Of a DNA stretch of 64,000 nt, positions 62,991-64,000 are shown piece by piece. How positions within the stretch are numbered: position 1 is the first letter of the stretch; each line of letters opens with the position of its first letter. The position numbers were made by a program, and so were the translations under genes. The DNA is taken from contig CP085689.1 of NCBI GenBank assembly GCA_020683205.1, forward strand, positions 2,784,230-2,848,229. The letters are read 5' to 3'. Below the pieces are notes generated by a model. The model ran no database searches. It was not told where the DNA came from and was given only the letters and a program-made list of their open reading frames with translations. The stretch is from Lentisphaerae bacterium WC36 (lineage in GTDB: Bacteria > Verrucomicrobiota > Lentisphaeria > Victivallales > SZUA-371).

Positions 62991-64000
62991 AAAATTAGAA
63001 GTTATTGGCATAATTATTTTGGTTGTAATTGGTTTAATTTGGGGCGGATTCGAAATTTGGATTCGCAACTATGCTGATGGAGAAGAACTTTACAACAAAT
63101 ATCAAATAAGCATTCAAGAAAAAAATAATTTCAAAGCGCGGGCATTTTTACGTTTGGCGGCCAAAGCAGGTAATAAAAATGCAATGTGGCGAATTGCAGA
63201 CACTTCTCTTTTTGAAGGCGACAAAACGAATGCAATTTTTTGGTATAAAAAAATATATACTTCTGGCGAACAATTTGCCTTGATAAAATTAGGGAATTGC
63301 TATGTCAAAGTCAACGAAATTGCAAATGCAGAAAAGTATTATAAGTTGGCTCAAAGCAACAAAAGAATACAACGTACGGCTAACTATGAACTATTATTAT
63401 TATATCAACAATTTAACAAACAAACAAAACTAACACAGCTAATTGAAGACATTTTGAAATCAAAAGATTTTAAATTAATAAATAGTTTAGGTTATTTTCT
63501 TACAAAAGATGGAAAACATTCAAAAGCAATAAAAGTTTTTGTACGGGCTTTAAAATTAGAAAAAAATCATATAATATACAACAACTTAGCAAACTGTTAT
63601 ATTCAAACAAAAAACTACTCTGATGCAATAAGTTACTTGCAAAAATCACTAAAGCTACAAGGAAGAAGCTATCAATCAAGTAACATCAAAGCTAAACTTG
63701 CAGATTGTTATGCTAAAATAGGTCAAATAGAGAAATCAATTAACCATTATGAAAAATCACTTTACAATAAGCCTGGTGCCGGCCATGATTCAAATATTTT
63801 AATTCGCTACATTGCTTTAATGGTTAAGTTAAATAAAAAAACTGAGTGTTTAGCTTTTATTGAAAAACTTGAAAAATATGAAAGCATTCCATTGTATGCT
63901 GAAAAAAGTTTCTATTACGATAGCATTAACAACTCTAAACAAGGAGAACTTTACTTCAAACAGGGGCTAATGAACAAAAAGATTAATGGATATCTTAATG
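62983..64000 (+). CDS. Membrane-anchored TPR protein, paralogue 3 (3' end outside window)
   Basis: The frame is open from the ATG at 62983 to the window end, 339 codons so far. It begins MIKKLEVIGIIILVVIGLIW and GFEIWIRNYADGEELYNKY, as in paralogue 2, then continues with TPR helices (ARAFLRLAAKAGNKNAMW; AIKVFVRALKLEKNHII; SINHYEKSLYNKPG). The start lies inside the last codons of paralogue 2 (ATGATTAA). A third tandem copy, probably not the last. Confidence 0.82.
   Translation, partial: MIKKLEVIGIIILVVIGLIWGGFEIWIRNYADGEELYNKYQISIQEKNNFKARAFLRLAAKAGNKNAMWRIADTSLFEGDKTNAIFWYKKIYTSGEQFALIKLGNCYVKVNEIANAEKYYKLAQSNKRIQRTANYELLLLYQQFNKQTKLTQLIEDILKSKDFKLINSLGYFLTKDGKHSKAIKVFVRALKLEKNHIIYNNLANCYIQTKNYSDAISYLQKSLKLQGRSYQSSNIKAKLADCYAKIGQIEKSINHYEKSLYNKPGAGHDSNILIRYIALMVKLNKKTECLAFIEKLEKYESIPLYAEKSFYYDSINNSKQGELYFKQGLMNKKINGYLN
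63046..63081 (+). repeat. 36-bp direct repeat, copy 2 (TPR paralogue 3)
   Basis: Exact copy of 61626-61661. Sequences on either side differ at many positions, so identity is confined to this block. Confidence 0.9.

Noticed and set aside
1-64000. CRISPR arrays, tRNA/rRNA genes, IS elements, prophage
   Set aside because: Intergenic regions read on both strands show no regularly spaced repeats, no cloverleaf with a T-loop consensus, no transposase and no phage genes.

Overview
The window is AT-rich bacterial DNA with tightly packed genes and short intergenic gaps. The cell looks diderm. It makes meso-diaminopimelate murein (MurE with a DNPR motif, MurF, an S11 carboxypeptidase), has several lipoproteins and carries an LPS/Kdo-kinase-like protein. 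A Hanks-type kinase next to DUF58 and transglutaminase membrane proteins, a formylglycine-type sulfatase, a plant-like PPi-dependent phosphofructokinase and an archaeal-type phosphoglycerate mutase together suggest the PVC group, perhaps Lentisphaerota. That placement is inference from gene content, not a database result.

Layout. 1-2.6 kb: end of a GT4 glycosyltransferase, larE, a radical SAM protein. 2.7-9.7 kb: an operon of membrane-anchored Ser/Thr kinase, DUF58 protein, transglutaminase and 6-phosphogluconolactonase. 10-18.9 kb (minus): apgM, an HDOD protein, maf, an AmaP-like/Asp23 pair, then accC, accB, aroQ and a RodZ-like HTH membrane protein. 19.1-25.3 kb (minus): ftsK, D-Ala-D-Ala carboxypeptidase, leuA. 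25.6-27.4 kb: a PadR regulator, lipoprotein, glutaredoxin, dut. 27.6-32.3 kb (plus): BamE-like lipoprotein, murF, murE, alpha/beta hydrolase. 32.3-41.5 kb: nuclease-like protein, folD, two membrane proteins, a DUF2971 protein, a structured-RNA locus with a 67-aa protein, pyrH, an oxidoreductase, ispE, an exported protein. 41.6-50.4 kb: a broken sulfatase gene, family-B DNA polymerase, a second LeuA-like synthase, a ROK regulator, a YigZ-like protein, a YihY-like protein. 50.5-54.9 kb: gatA, gatC and a decayed stretch of small membrane-protein remnants. 54.9-64 kb: pfp, a LeuB-like dehydrogenase, a Kdo-kinase-like protein, rnc, a zinc-ribbon membrane protein and three tandem TPR paralogues, the last cut by the window end.

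How they work together. Most genes are housekeeping: fatty acid initiation (AccB/AccC), shikimate (AroQ), leucine and possibly isoleucine precursors (two LeuA-type enzymes plus LeuB), glycolysis (PFP, ApgM), the pentose phosphate pathway (Pgl), murein synthesis and cell division (MurE/F, FtsK, S11, RodZ-like), one-carbon metabolism (FolD), isoprenoids (IspE) and tRNA amidation (GatA/C). The least ordinary parts are four. The kinase lacks the usual VAIK lysine but has a lysine in the glycine-rich loop exactly where WNK kinases carry theirs. A rod-like RNA/attenuator candidate lies at 36956-37060. The sulfatase reading frame appears broken by a deletion between short direct repeats. The TPR paralogue array is preceded by a 20-bp perfect palindrome. 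I saw no tRNA, rRNA, CRISPR array, insertion sequence or prophage.
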